DNA from: Breviolum minutum Mf 1.05b.01
Lineage: Eukaryota > Sar > Dinophyceae > Suessiales > Symbiodiniaceae
Assembly (NCBI GenBank): GCA_000507305.1
Contig: DF239320.1
Span: 1 to 64,000 of the forward strand
Direction of reading: 5' to 3'
Length of the DNA stretch: 64,000 bases
The notes under the pieces were generated by a model that was not told the origin of the DNA, made no database searches, and saw nothing but the letters and a program-made list of their open reading frames with translations. Positions 18,962 to 29,524 of this stretch are shown one piece after another (the stretch's first letter is position 1; the number at the start of each line of letters is the position of its first letter). The translations under genes were made by a program, and so were the position numbers.

Positions 18962-19177
18962 TTTCATTAATTCTGTTGCAGTTTACTCTGTCAGCTGAAC
19001 TGTCAAATGTGGCTGGATGACACTTGTTTATAGCTAAAGCTTCGAAACAAAGATGGGACTTTTTAAAAATGTTTGAACATCTTTGGCCACGTGTCCTGAT
19101 GATAACTCAGATTGATTTATGCCCCGCTAGAATGTGTCGGAGGTTGTCAATTCACCAGACATTTTGAATTTTGTTGA

Positions 19178-19285
19178 TAGACCCTGGAAAATGAACATGG
19201 AACCTGAAAATACCCCCAAAAGGAAAACGAGAAACAGCTACCAACCAGCAATTCTTGGGTTCCATGTTAGTTTTCGGCGGGTGTA
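19178..19285. mobile_element. ILE family D copy, diverged left end
   Basis: Internal ACATGGAACCTGAAAATACCC and the right end CCATGTTAGTTTTCGGCGGGTGTA are family D. The left end TAGACCCTGGAAAATG is eroded. Confidence 0.55.
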
Positions 19286-19380
19286 CCTCCTGAAGTTTCT
19301 TGATCAGTCCAATTTTTTTCTGTCCGGGATCATCTGTTTTTTTTTTTATCCAAGCAGTTTGTCCAATGAAAATTAGTCAT

Positions 19381-19487
19381 CCTGGTGATTCAAAGTGACC
19401 TTTTTGGGATGGTTAAGTGACCCTTTTAAGGGGTTAAGTGACCTCCAACGATCGGGGATGAACAGGTCACGGATTGAATCACCTGGA
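19381..19487. mobile_element. ILE family E copy (CCAGGTGATTCAA ends)
   Basis: CCTGGTGATTCAAAGTGACC at the left and the inverted TTGAATCACCTGG at the right. Internal GATCGGGGATGAACAGGTCAC is shared, inverted, with 21151-21250 and 59044-59181. Confidence 0.7.
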
Positions 19488-19747
19488 TGAAGATGACTTG
19501 CAATCATTATTCCATTGCTTCCCGAGCCTGGGGTAAAGGGGTATAAAACCAAATCTCTGTATGAAGGGAACATTTTTTTGTTGCCATGGGCGATACCATC
19601 ATTTTTGGACGTCTAAAACTGTTAGTTTTCGGGAAGGTAATTTCAAGGAATTCGAATTCAAGATGCTGAATTTGAAGAGGAGACGTTGTTGTTAATGAAG
19701 GTGCTTAGTTAGCTACACTCCGGTGGAAAGTAGATGGCGCAACGCCA

Positions 19748-19814
19748 CTCCCAAAAGGTAGCTTAGTAACTTAGTAAGGGGCCATGACAAACCAAGACTA
19801 CTGGGAGTGGCTAG
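19748..19814. mobile_element. Small inverted-repeat element (GCCACTCCC ends)
   Basis: GCCACTCCCAAAAGGTAGCTT to CTACTGGGAGTGGC. Inverted ends of 9 bp or slightly more; only one copy noticed. Confidence 0.4.
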
Positions 19815-20322
19815 CCAGCCAACCACCTCTCAGGTGACTTTTTTGCACGAACAGCCAGCCCCCTTGAAATTTGCTGTTTTTTTTTGGAAGATGTATTAGT
19901 CACTACAAGTTTAACCTTTTGGCAAAGTTTGGGTCCCCAAGTTTTCGCCTTAGGTGATTCTTGCGACTTTGATTCCTTTTGTTGCGGCACAAGATCGCGA
20001 TCAAGATGCAGGTGTGGTGTGTCTTTTCGTATCGGTTTGACACGTTAGGTGTGGAGTTTTCGAACCGTTGGTTTCATTAGGGAATCCCAAATGCAATCCC
20101 AACTTTTGAAGCAAAGCCACCGCCATCCCAGGAAGAAAGGGGCGGTTTTTGAGAAAATTTCATAGGATTCATGGGACGATTGTATATTTACCTACTAATT
20201 TACCATGAAAATCAACCAAATGTATATATATTATGAGATAAATTTACCTACATTTCCTATGTTTTGTATATGATCCTATAGTATAAGTTTTACCTAAATA
20301 TACAGTACTATGGGCTGTGTTT

Positions 20323-20480
20323 TAGCTGTGCGAAGCCATCGGGAAGCCATCGGAGGCAACGAGGCTTGCGATGCCACAAAAGGCGGCTGCGCAGAGCAAC
20401 AGCCGTCGAGCGGAAGGTCACATTATTGGGCCAGACAGATACTTGGCATTTGTAGCCCAAAGTTGCTTCATTCTTTAGAC
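20323..20480 (+). CDS. Putative exon, Ala-rich
   Basis: After GTTTTAG the frame reads LCEAIGKPSEATRLAMPQKA then AAQSNSRRAEGHIIGPDRYL and runs to TAG; a GGAAG|GTCACA donor lies inside. A different plus frame is open over the same stretch but with weaker composition. Confidence 0.45.
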
Positions 20481-20921
20481 ATCTTTGCATATGCATACTC
20501 AAGGCAGTATGCTAGCAATCATTTTTCCTTTAATTGACCAACACTTGGAATTTTTTTCATTGTTTTTTTTTTTGTTTTTTTTTTGTTGGGGAGATTCAGA
20601 ATTTGGAGGCAGAAAGAAGAAACTATATGAAGCTCATGTATAGCATGAGCCCCCAAAACCATGAAAAATGAAGGGTTTTGGCCACCTAAAAACCAGGATA
20701 GGTACCAAAAAAACGTCTAAAAATGTAGGTTTTGGGGGCCCATGGTATAATGATATACGCACGTTAAAACAACATCATTTATACATTATGGTTTACTTGA
20801 CAGCTGGAAAATTCACATGAATAGAATGGCAGATTCGGCCGTGTTTTTCATTCTCTTGCAAGGTCCGGACACAAAAAACCAACGGAAACAGAGGATAGTG
20901 AAAGGAAAGAAAAAGCCCCTT

Positions 20922-21028
20922 ACGCTCCCTGAAACTAACAGCAAACGCTCTGAAAAATAGCAGTTGGAAGATGATTTCCTTTTGGGATGGCCCCCTTTTC
21001 ACAGGCAATGTTGGTTTCGGGGAGGGTA
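20922..21028. mobile_element. ILE family D variant (TGAAACTAACAGCAAACGC)
   Basis: TACGCTCCCTGAAACTAACAG to GGTTTCGGGGAGGGTA. This subtype recurs at 44077-44190 and as a half copy at 25498-25600. Confidence 0.65.
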
Positions 21029-21150
21029 TTTTTTTCAAAAGCAGCGTTGATGATTTTCCCACTGTTACAAGGTTTGGGGTTTGGCCCTCAAATATCTGGT
21101 ACTGAACAAAGGGGTGAAGAAAACCTGGCAGGTGGGTGGGAACCGTGGCA

Positions 21151-21250
21151 TCCAAGTGATTCAATTCGTGACCCAACGAACGATCCCCCGATGGTTGGAG
21201 GTCACGTAAACTCACCATCCCAAAAGGGCCACCTTCGCAGAATTGCCAGG
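21151..21250. mobile_element. ILE family E copy
   Basis: AAGTGATTCAATTCGTGACCC, CCCGATGGTTGGAGGTCAC, then ACTCACCATCCCAAAAGGG and a GCAGAATTGCCAG right end that reads as an acceptor. Confidence 0.7.
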
Positions 21251-21630
21251 AAGCAACCTGAAACAGGACTTTCAACAGCCGGCCCTACAAGGATTCGCTG
21301 TGTATATAGTATGACTATGACACTAGTTCCTATTAGTATAGCGGCTGTAGTGTTCAGGATTAGAGGTTCTCATGAGTTTGAGATTTGGTAACTGTGTGGA
21401 TTACATGCTAAAGCTGCTAAACCCCCCTCCGCAGGATGCCAGTCACCAGCAGTATTATTACCTTTTTAGCCGACCGGGAATCAAAGCACGATAAACCTTT
21501 ATTTGCCACGATCGCATCCTGGGTGGACCTTTGGCTTGCTTGAAAAAGGCCTTGTTTTTGGGGGGATTGACCTTCAAAAATAGAAGTCCTTGGGGCTGCA
21601 GGACTGTATATACATATAAATATTAATAAA

Positions 21631-21724
21631 TATACCTAGAACCCAAATGGCCCTTGTTTTGATTGGAAAAGGCCTTGTTTTGGGTTGACCTTCAAAAATA
21701 GGGGTCATTGGGCCTCTAGGTATA
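21631..21724. mobile_element. ILE family P copy (TATACCTAGAACCCAAATGG)
   Basis: TATACCTAGAACCCAAATGG at the left and the inverted GGGCCTCTAGGTATA at the right. An inverted relative occurs at 61195-61294 and a partial one at 59390-59480. Confidence 0.6.
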
Positions 21725-21963
21725 ATATATGATATATATATACATATATTTCCAATGTATTTTGGACTCGAAGTTCTTGTTTCCCTTATCAAACTCGAAA
21801 GTAAACAGTGAGATTTCCTCGTAGGTAAACTTGTTTTTCTGAGGAAGGGAACCAAGGAAAGAACGGGATTTTCACCCTACGTCCCTTGGTGAAAAAAACA
21901 TCAGCCTGGTGGTGGAGGCGGGCGTTCAATGTAGGATAAGGGTTGGTGCATTATTTGGCTTGG

Positions 21964-22076
21964 TATCCCCCGCTGAAAACTAACATGACGACGGAAAAGC
22001 ACCTTTTTTTTCTACAATAGGAGATACATCTTCAAATGGTTGGTTTTTGATTGTCATGTTGGTTTTTCGGGGTGTA
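21964..22076. mobile_element. ILE family D copy
   Basis: TATCCCCCGCTGAAAACTAAC to GTTGGTTTTTCGGGGTGTA with the family core ATAGGAGATACATCTTCAAAT. Confidence 0.7.
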
Positions 22077-22093
22077 ATATATTGACGCCTGTC

Positions 22094-22245
22094 ACAAGAT
22101 GGGCGCCTACGATCGTTGTAAATGGAGTGACATGGTGCCCCGATAAATGGCCAAAAATCAATGGGTTTCACTGGGGTTTCTTCACCCCTAATAAGTGGAA
22201 GTATAAGCCCCTACCTTTCTAACTGGTGACGGGGGCATTTTGCAT
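22094..22245. mobile_element. ILE family G copy
   Basis: CAAGATGGGCGCCTACGATCG, GTAAATGGAGTGACATGG and CCGATAAATGGCC match the G copies at 10185 and 25794. The right end, CTGGTGACGGGGGCATTTTG, is partly decayed. Confidence 0.6.
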
Positions 22246-23162
22246 ACCATTTTTCTGTTTTCAACCCGCAAATTGAGGTGAGTCCATTTGTGATCAGAAA
22301 TCCGCTTCGAGACCACACTGATCGCCTGATCAAATGTATATCAATTGGGGCCTGCAGTTCAACCCTGGTAACTAAGTGGGAAAATAATCATCACTATTTT
22401 AGTAGGCGTGAGGTCCCCTAAATATGAACCTTCATCATTATCCATATTGTTATATACAGTGTTTGGGCAGGACCAAATATGTAACAACCAAAGAACCTTC
22501 TTGGGGATTCGAGAAAAAAACAACAAAAACTCATTTCTGTTTGGGATTTTCAGGGCGAAATGTTTTGGGATTCTAAGGGGGGGGTTGGTGATTCCCCAAA
22601 TTCCCTAATGTTCCTGAGGGTTCCGCAGTTATCCCCCTCCCCTTGAACACCCTCCCCCTTAAGAACTTTTAGAAAAAGTTGAAATCCAAACCCGCCTGAA
22701 GGTTAAGGCTTGACTCCATGGCCCCAGAGTAAATCAGCCCTGGACGGGTGGATTGTCAAGAGAAATCCAGCTTTTTGAAGACACTACAAGATGGGCCCCG
22801 GATCCAGCTATCTTTGGGGTGAACTGGGGTTCCCTAGAAGTAGTGAATCGAGGTTCCCTAGAAAAACGTTTAAAAGCGGAACTCTGAAATTTGTTGCTAC
22901 GACACGGTGATTTGACTGGGTGTCATTTCGAAAGCAGGTTATGCCCAACATCTCCAAAGGTATCACCTGGTCATTTCAGGCAAGGGTGGAAGGGGTCTGA
23001 GGTTGGAAGTGGCTCGTTTTTTTTTTCAAAAAAAGCTCGGGAGGACTTTGGTTGAGAATTTTGAATCCTCCGTTACGGTGGGAGAGCAATGAAGGATGAT
23101 TTTAGTTAGGAGTCACAAGTTCGCATAATTCCTTCAAATCCCAAGAGTTTTGAAAATAGCAA

Positions 23163-23345
23163 ATGTTGGAATACCACTGGATCTTGATGTACTGCAGCAT
23201 CAGTACAAGTCAACAGCATGAATTGAGGGCTGGTGACTATATGACCAATCAAATCTCCCTAAGATTCACTATCAAGAAAAAAACACATAGGACAAAACAT
23301 TGCTGGCCCCGAGAGTTTTATTGGAGAGAGAACAAATTGAACAAT
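23163..23345 (+). CDS. Putative exon, basic unknown protein
   Basis: Open frame with QQHELRAGDYMTNQISLRFT then IKKKTHRTKHCWPREFYWRE, ending at AACAATG|GTAACC. The donor region TAACCCCCATAGA is repeated at 23521, in front of the next coding piece. Confidence 0.45.
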
Positions 23346-23539
23346 GGTAACCCCCATAGATGACGGCTAGCCAACCTACACCCCCTCCCCCGCTAACGAA
23401 CCCCCCCACAAATAAGGCCTTAGGTTTCGGGCTTATTAACATTGGTTTCCCTTAGTAAGGCCTTATTGAACCCTTATTTCTGGGGGGAGTACGTTACGGG
23501 GGGTCTGTTGACCAGCCAGAATGTAACCCCCATAGAACC

Positions 23540-23620
23540 TACCCGCCGACCTGCCCAGTCCGAAGCGAAACTGGACACGCACCGTGCCACTCCGTTGATC
23601 GATGATGAGAAGAACATCTA
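23540..23620 (+). CDS. Putative beta-propeller exon (IDDEKNIYV)
   Basis: The frame reads SEAKLDTHRATPLIDDEKNI then YV before TGA at 23630. The pattern ATPLIDDEKNIYV matches the strand consensus of PQQ-type propeller repeats (S/T-P-x-I-D-D-x-x-x-I-Y-V). The exact borders are unsure; a GT lies in TAT|GTGCCT. Two other frames contain stops. This is the first of several propeller-like pieces on this strand. Confidence 0.5.
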
Positions 23621-23880
23621 TGTGCCTTGAACTTTTGAACTGTTTTTTTGTTGGGCGTTGTAAAGATGATTGTATCATTTGATCATAATATCAGGATTAT
23701 TTTCGAAACACCCAAACCACCAACCCAAAGCAACAAACAACAAAAAACGCCCATGTTGAAAAGATGATTGTAAACATTTGTTCCGTCAGGCTTTGTTAGT
23801 CTATTTTTTGGGTGCAAGAGTTCCGCAAAAAAACTCACTCCTTTTGACCAAAAATAATCATCTTGAAATTTTACAATTTC

Positions 23881-23996
23881 AAGTACCCCATGGTCAAAGT
23901 ACATGGCGCAGTCCCCAAAAAGGTAGGTTGATACAGGGCTTATATAAGCCAATACATGGTAACTGTGCCATCTCCTTTTACCCTGGTGTAAGTGAA
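23881..23996. mobile_element. ILE family Q copy (TACCCCATGGTCAAAGTA)
   Basis: About 110 bp nearly identical to 55718-55823: GTACCCCATGGTCAAAGTA, CCCAAAAAGGTAGGTTGATAC, TATATAAGCCAATACATGG. The close match suggests recent activity of this family. Confidence 0.65.
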
Positions 23997-24142
23997 TGGT
24001 AACTTGTTTTTTTTCTTTTTTTTCCCAGATGGTAGTTAGGTGGGTCTTTAAGAGTTTTGCTGGTTTTGACATTGTTGATGTTAAAAGAGATGCGGGAGAA
24101 ACAGCGACAAAGGGGGTAGCTGATTCAGTGACGAGATGCAAA

Positions 24143-24304
24143 TGAGCAACCCAAAAGAACCTTCGTTGTTTAGGGTATATAGGGGATGAAACCGGTTATA
24201 TATGTGGGGATTATATACAATATGCCATTATAAGGATTCCTACTAAACAACCAATATTTCAATGGATTTCGGGATTTTGTCTCCGAGTTTTTGTTTCGTG
24301 GCTC
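24143..24304. mobile_element. ILE family A copy (TGAGC ... GCTCA)
   Basis: TGAGCAACCCAAAAGAACC at the left and TTTGTTTCGTGGCTCA at the right, with the core GTATATAGGGGATGAAAC and CATTATAAGGATTCCTA. AA flanks each side. Member of the family that forms introns at 37945 and 45224. Confidence 0.7.
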
Positions 24305-24570
24305 AAATCTTGACTTCCAACAACGTTGTGTTGGTGGATTCCCGTTCGCGAACGTTCACCTTCAATGGACTCGCGAAAGATGGACAAAATCGAGAAAGAA
24401 ATTTTGCCCACCGATTTTTGTTGTTGCTTGTAATAAACCATAATGAACCATTATAATAGATCCTGGATCCCTATTAACCTTGCTTTCTTAAAAACGGTTG
24501 GGAAACGTAGCAAGAAACGCAGGGTTTTTTAGAAATTTTGTGCTTTAAACATTGCGTGAGAACTTCTCAG

Positions 24571-24621
24571 GTGATGGCGATCTCAGGCCGTGCTTACAAG
24601 CTCCGTGGCACTGTTGCTTGG
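24571..24621 (+). CDS. Putative beta-propeller exon
   Basis: Seventeen codons between CTTCTCAG and GCTTGG|GTTCCA: VMAISGRAYKLRGTVAW. The G-x-x-Y-x-L-x-G-x-V-x-W pattern is typical of the PQQ/quinoprotein propeller blade ending in Trp. Short, so only moderate confidence. Confidence 0.45.
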
Positions 24622-24689
24622 GTTCCAAAAAATCGCAGATGACAAAGGGGGGCGGGCAGGTGGGAGGGGCCTTTGGGGTTGGATTTTTC

Positions 24690-24815
24690 CCCCCCGAAGG
24701 GTCTGAGTTGGGTTGGGTCTGAGTTGGTTGTTAGTTGGGTCTGAGTTGGTTGGGTTGGTTGTTAGTTGGGTTGGTTGGGTTACGTTGGTTGGTTGGTTGG
24801 TTGGTTTGTTAGTTG
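24690..24815. repeat. GGTT/GAGTTGG-rich tandem repeat
   Basis: Degenerate TTGGTTGGGTT and GGGTCTGAGTTGG units over about 120 bp. Low-complexity. Confidence 0.7.
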
Positions 24816-25793
24816 CCTCCAAACCTCGATCCCAACCTCGCCCTGGCGTTTGTAAATTTCTCCTTCGTGATGCCGCCAAAAATGCCCTGATGCCAAAAGG
24901 GACCCCATCTAATACGGAAGGGTTTTTGAGAAACATGGCGGAAAAAAACGGTGACTTTTTCGAAGTACAAAAAAAACAACCCACATGAGTCTTGTCAAAG
25001 AAATATAAGTGCTATATAATAGTAAGTGTTGATATCATTTTTCACTTTCTTGTGTTGGCATCGTTGGTGAAGGATATACACTCAAAGAATATTAATGATT
25101 TTTCATCTAGGTGATGGTTTCAAGCATTTTTAATTTTCACGTCTATCTATCGTGGGGAAAGAATCAATTTTGAGTAGGGTTGAAACCATCAACCCATGGT
25201 AAATTGGTGGTTTTGGTTGGTGGTTTGGATATATGGGATCCCCTTATGAACGGGATTGTTACTTATAGGGTACCCCTAGAATCACAAACCACCCAAACCA
25301 CCCAACCCAAACCACCTAATTTACCATTGGTTGAAATGACCAGCTACTTGTACGTCATATCTTGAATTTTGCTTCGGCGTGAGTGAGTGAGTTTTAGAAC
25401 CCCTAAAGGCCTTTGCCTCGCTCGCTTGTCTTAGGTTGTTTGGGAGTCTGGTATACGTTGAAAGACCTGGCGGTTTTCATAGATTTCATAAGGGTTTACC
25501 CTCCCTGAAACTACCATTTGAAAAGCCTCTGAACATAGGCCGGGCTCCAAAAGGCAACTTATACAAACTTCCAACCATCCATTTTCAGGGGCTTGGAAGA
25601 GCAATAGTTGAGTGAATTTAATCCATGACATCGGTAGTGATGGATTTTGCAGGGAAGGGAATTTTCTGGCTTTGGGAAAAGTCTGGTAAAATATGTTCAA
25701 ATTCACCTAAGATACATTGGAATAGAATAGGTGGTGCAACCCACAGCTTTCTCTTCAACATCACCAGTAGGATGAAAAGATCAAGTACAAGAT

Positions 25794-25888
25794 GCAAGAT
25801 GGGAGGGTTACCCATTTTTTTTCGGCCACTTATAGGGGCCCCATGTCACTCCACTTGTAACGATCGTGACGGTTAAGCCCATCTTGTA
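25794..25888. mobile_element. ILE family G copy
   Basis: TGCAAGATGGGAGGGTTACCC to GGTTAAGCCCATCTTGTA; inverted ends and the reversed CCACTTATAGGGGCCCCATG core. Confidence 0.65.
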
Positions 25889-25970
25889 GAAACCTTCATC
25901 AAACTTAAAATCACCAAGCCGGCAAGTTTTTCATGGTGGAGCATTGGATTCGGAATTAAATGATACTGCA

Positions 25971-26100
25971 TGTTGATGGTTCAGAAATCCGGTAAACTCA
26001 CCAGGTGATATGGTAAGTATACACCATGATTCTAATTTGCAGGGTTTTTATCTATCTCAGGTGGTTAGCTGGTTCGCTGGATTTCTGAAGCATCAACAAC
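25971..26100. mobile_element. ILE family C copy before a propeller exon
   Basis: CATGTTGATGGTTCAGAAATC to GGATTTCTGAAGCATCAACAAC with internal GTTAGCTGGTTC. It is followed at once by ATTTCAG and a coding piece. Confidence 0.65.
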
Positions 26101-26107
26101 ATTTCAG

Positions 26108-26177
26108 GATGGGCAGATTCTTTGGTCTTATTTCAAGCCGGAGTTTGGCACTGTTCCAGGAGCCAAACGCCAAACTC
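26108..26177 (+). CDS. Putative beta-propeller exon (DGQILWSY)
   Basis: After CATTTCAG, phase zero: DGQILWSYFKPEFGTVPGAK then RQT, ending at CAAACTC|GTGGGA. DGQILWSY is a classical PQQ-propeller blade end (G-x-x-x-W). A competing frame is open but lacks the motif. Adjacent to a family C element, consistent with splicing around it. Confidence 0.55.
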
Positions 26178-26470
26178 GTGGGAGATTTTTTTTGCCGGGA
26201 AAATTTGATGGTCGTTTTTTTTTTAGTGATTCCTTAGGGCCTAAAGTTGTGGTTTTCTTGTTGGATGAGTACATTGGAGGTGAAATTTGCGACTGCGGCA
26301 TTTTTTTTTGGTCGTTGGAGGGGCCAAATTACTTCAAGAAGTGGCAATGAAAGAAAAAGGAAGTTTCACTTCCCATGGTATGTTTACTACTGCATATATA
26401 TATATACATAATATATGTAAGTTCATAAGTTCCATTATATGTTTTTTTCTCAAAAAGTGGCTGATGACAT

Positions 26471-26540
26471 GGGCTACCAGGTTTCATTGCCAAGGTTGAC
26501 ACACGAATCATCGACCCATCGACCCTTCAAGTTGAGCAAC
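26471..26540 (+). CDS. Putative exon, propeller-like
   Basis: One frame reads GFIAKVDTRIIDPSTLQVEQ and ends near CCCCGAA|GTTGAC. A second open frame (VADDMGYQVSLPRLTHESST) covers the same bases. The first fits a propeller strand better; this is inference. Confidence 0.35.
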
Positions 26541-26692
26541 ATCCCCGAAGTTGACGATCCGGCGGCTCCTTTTGGGCCCCTTTTTGTTGTAACTTTTCAG
26601 GGGCTTTTGCTTGCTGGAAAAAACATCAGGTGGGGTATTCAGTTTTCCTTGGCTGCAACATGTTTTTTTTTTCGCTTAAAAGAAACAGTGCC

Positions 26693-26820
26693 CAGGTGAT
26701 ATCAATCCAAGTGACCCTTTTCACTTGATCCCCTAGTTCGTTGGACGTCAGCGTTTTCAACCTATTTAAAGGGTGTCACCTAAACTCACCATCCCAAAAA
26801 GGTCACATTGAATCACCTGG
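26693..26820. mobile_element. ILE family E copy, symmetrical ends
   Basis: CCAGGTGATATCAATCCAAG to ATTGAATCACCTGG, inverted; internal CTCACCATCCCAAAAAGGTCAC. Confidence 0.7.
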
Positions 26821-27004
26821 GCTGCAATTTTTGTTCCGACATTCTGTTCGATTGACTCAGAGTGTCAGACTGTCAGAATCAGAATGCAAAGGGATGCACA
26901 ATTTGATCGATACATAAATTGGATGATTCCAAATTATTGCATAGAAAAATGCTTGTTTCACCATGTCCATGCATTAAAAAATGGTTGTTTAGGGTACGTA
27001 CCTA

Positions 27005-27291
27005 AAGGTAGAGATGATGAAGGTTGAAGATGGTGTGTTGCAACACAGGCAGACTTTTAGGATGGAAATATCAAAGACCCCCCAACTTTTCAGACATTTT
27101 GCTAGATCGTGCTGAGCCTCCATTGGATGGCTTGTTGAATCATTTGAAGCCTTCATAAGAATCCCAGTTGAACCAGCGGGAGCTACGAATAATCCTCTAT
27201 TTGATCCCATGAAAGCCTTGTTAAGAAGGGGATTCCCACAGACAGCACGATTTCAACATGGCCAGCCGTTTTTTGTTTTCATTGCTCACCT
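27005..27291 (+). CDS. Coding-like frame broken by one in-frame TGA
   Basis: Thirty-six codons (including MKVEDGVLQHRQTFRMEISK) and a further 58 (ASIGWLVESFEAFIRIPVEP, then LFDPMKALLRRGFPQTARFQ) share one frame, interrupted only by TGA at 27113. It ends near CACCT|GTAGAAG. The TGA could be a nonsense mutation, a hidden exon border, or selenocysteine. A 73-codon minus frame overlaps the first two thirds. Confidence 0.4.
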
Positions 27292-27436
27292 GTAGAAGAG
27301 GATTAATATAGGATCAAATTTTGAACAGCCACAAACTGTTTCCCCTGCAAGTCCAATCACCATGTTTTTAAAAGCCTGTTGGCAACGAGTTTCACCATTT
27401 TTGTTTTTCGGATGGCAACTTATCATTATCCAAAAC

Positions 27437-27533
27437 TGGGTGGTGGTTTCGAATAATTTTTTGAAATTTTCAACCCGAACCCTGGGGAAATGATAGCATA
27501 TTTTTCAAATGGGTTGGTTCAACCACCAACTAG
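27437..27533. mobile_element. ILE family F copy
   Basis: CTGGGTGGTGGTTTCGAATA to GGTTCAACCACCAACTAG with AACCCTGGGGAAATGAT inside. Intact GT and AG borders. Confidence 0.75.
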
Positions 27534-27660
27534 AAAAGGTTCACCACCATTTTTTCAAAGGGTGCCGTGGCGACTTGCAAAGTTTCCTCCCCAAAAACAG
27601 GTTGCTGAAATCAGTCCCCAAAGCTGCTGATGTTGATGCGCCAGTCATACAACGTTGAAT

Positions 27661-27766
27661 GCTTCAGAAATCTGGCTATATAAGCAGTTGATATGGAGAA
27701 TCTACCATTACTTACAAGCGTTTTATCTGTTTCAGGTGGTTAGCCGGATCTCTTCCATCAACAGTA
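27661..27766. mobile_element. ILE family C copy
   Basis: GCTTCAGAAATCTGGCTATAT to TAGCCGGATCTCTTCCATCAACAGTA; left end truncated. Confidence 0.6.
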
Positions 27767-27916
27767 AGACTCCATCAGTTTTCGAAAAGTTTCCTGGTCA
27801 TTTCTTTTTTTAAAGAAGGCACTGAACGGACTGAAGAGTTGAGTTTTGGTCGGTAAAATACTACCCTTTTCTAGGGATTCCAATGGGATTATTAATAAGC
27901 CTGCACAGAAATTTGA

Positions 27917-28096
27917 AGCAAATTGAAGCAATCGTTGTACGGTTTGGGCTACCGTAACTTGGTTGACCAGGTTGATCATTATTTCCGATGGAATCATCGT
28001 CGTTGGTTTCAACATTTTGGGCACTTCGGGATATGCCCTGGAACCCTCGAGAGACCTGCAGCATTCACCAAAGAACATGAATCACCAACTAACGTT
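27917..28096 (+). CDS. Putative exon, aromatic/His-rich
   Basis: Sixty codons: KLKQSLYGLGYRNLVDQVDH then YFRWNHRRWFQHFGHFGICP and GTLERPAAFTKEHESPTN, ending at TGA 28097. Composition is clearly protein-like. The minus strand is open for 106 codons over the same stretch, so strand remains to be proven. Confidence 0.45.
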
Positions 28097-28145
28097 TGAC
28101 TGATATTTGTGTGCAGTTTTTTTTTTGTTGTTGTTCAAAACTTAC

Positions 28146-28398
28146 CAACCTGATCGATGTTGAAACTAACAACGAAAAAATAAAGACTAGCAGCAACAAA
28201 AAAACAAAGATGCTGTTGGCGTCCAAATGGGGCCTCGAGATTCCCTCAGGTTCCGGTCCTTGGGATCGACGGTTCATGCTTCCCGAGACAGATGGCCACA
28301 ACAAATCTCGTTTTGACTTGAAAAAGTCAAACAAACGCTTCACAAAGCGAGGATGTATCCATACGTATTGCATCTATAGAAGTTTAGAAACTGATTGA
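28146..28398 (+). CDS. Putative terminal coding piece, basic
   Basis: LLASKWGLEIPSGSGPWDRR then FMLPETDGHNKSRFDLKKSN and a basic Cys-containing tail, TGA at 28396. The AT microsatellite starts right after, which fits a gene end. Confidence 0.5.
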
Positions 28399-28432
28399 AC
28401 TCCCAAGAACTACCTTTGAAGGATGATATATC

Positions 28433-28469
<37 letters not shown>

Positions 28470-28529
28470 GTATAGATACTTACATAATACATATTTAAGA
28501 AAAACATATATATGTATATTCCGTAAAAG

Positions 28530-28845
28530 TTCCAGTTTCGAGGCGCTTTCTACCAAAAAAGTGCTACCGTTTTTTCGGTTTCCCCCGTTTTTTGGTCCGA
28601 CCGAACTCTCGCAACAACGCAAGGAGTGCCCGTCCTGGATGGCGTGCCTGGGCGATGACGGAAGGGAGGCTCCAAACAGTAATTCATTTTGAAACAAATT
28701 AGACAAGTTTTCAAACGCGGCAACCAGCTCGTTTTCAAACGTGGCGAGATTCTCGTTTTCAAACGCGTTCAGTGCCTCGTTTTCAAACGCGCAGGTTCCT
28801 TCGTAGAACTCGCAGGTTCCTTCGCTTGATTCTGCAAGGCATCGC
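28530..28845 (-). CDS. Minus-strand piece with 8-residue AFENE repeat
   Basis: Reading leftward, EGTCEFYEGTCAFENEALNA is followed by further AFENE-type units, then LFQNELLFGASLPSSP. The DNA repeat unit is 24 nt (TCGTTTTCAAACGCG core on the plus strand at 28705-28800). The block carries no ILE. Family unknown; it could be a repeat protein or a relic. Confidence 0.45.
28705..28800. repeat. 24-nt minisatellite, about 4 units
   Basis: TCGTTTTCAAACG(C/T)G recurs every 24 nt with variable spacers. It keeps the minus-strand frame open. Confidence 0.8.
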
Positions 28846-29082
28846 CTCTGCCTTTCTCAGCACGGGGCCAAGAATGTTACAGAACGAAGCAAAGCAGTTG
28901 TATATGCCTGAAATATAAGGTGCCTCCTCCGTCGCGCCCTGCCGGAACCTCGGTAAGGCGCGACAGAAGCAGTGACGCTTATGCCCCGCTGCCTGTGCAA
29001 GGTGCAACTGACCGAGTTTGAATCGCCACCCCACAAGGGCACGGAAGACAGTCGTCCAGACACTTCGGTGTGTACGTAGACA

Positions 29083-29247
29083 ATGGGCCCTGAGGCTTAT
29101 TCTGATGGAGACGACGCAGCCTTTCAGCAGTACTTTCAGCTGCATTTGGTGGAACCCTCAGACATTGCACCAACGCATGATCCACTTGCACTGCATTTTT
29201 TCGGATCTTCCTTCACAGTTGCTCCATCAGACTACATGCTGATCTGA
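29083..29247 (+). CDS. Small open frame, acidic, 54 codons
   Basis: Starts with ATG: MGPEAYSDGDDAAFQQYFQL then HLVEPSDIAPTHDPLALHFF, TGA at 29245. A minus-strand frame (28979-29191) is also open and protein-like, so only one of them is likely real. Confidence 0.35.
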   Translation: MGPEAYSDGDDAAFQQYFQLHLVEPSDIAPTHDPLALHFFGSSFTVAPSDYMLI

Positions 29248-29524
29248 TTAATTTTCTCCACAACATCAGTCCGCATTATCCCACTTCAGTCCCGTAGTCT
29301 CTTTCCTGTCTTGGTGGAACTCCTATGTTCCAAAGTCACCGCTAAGACAGGTTGAATGTAAAAAACCTACAAGGCTTTAAAGTCAGGTCCAGCATGAATC
29401 GAAAAGTGCTCAGTGATCAAATACCAGCGGTCAGGCCGCACAAGCAGTTGTTTGACAACAGCGTGGAAGAGGGCAATGAGCACTTGACTCAAAAAGGAAG
29501 CTGTCATGGTCAGGAAAACATTAA

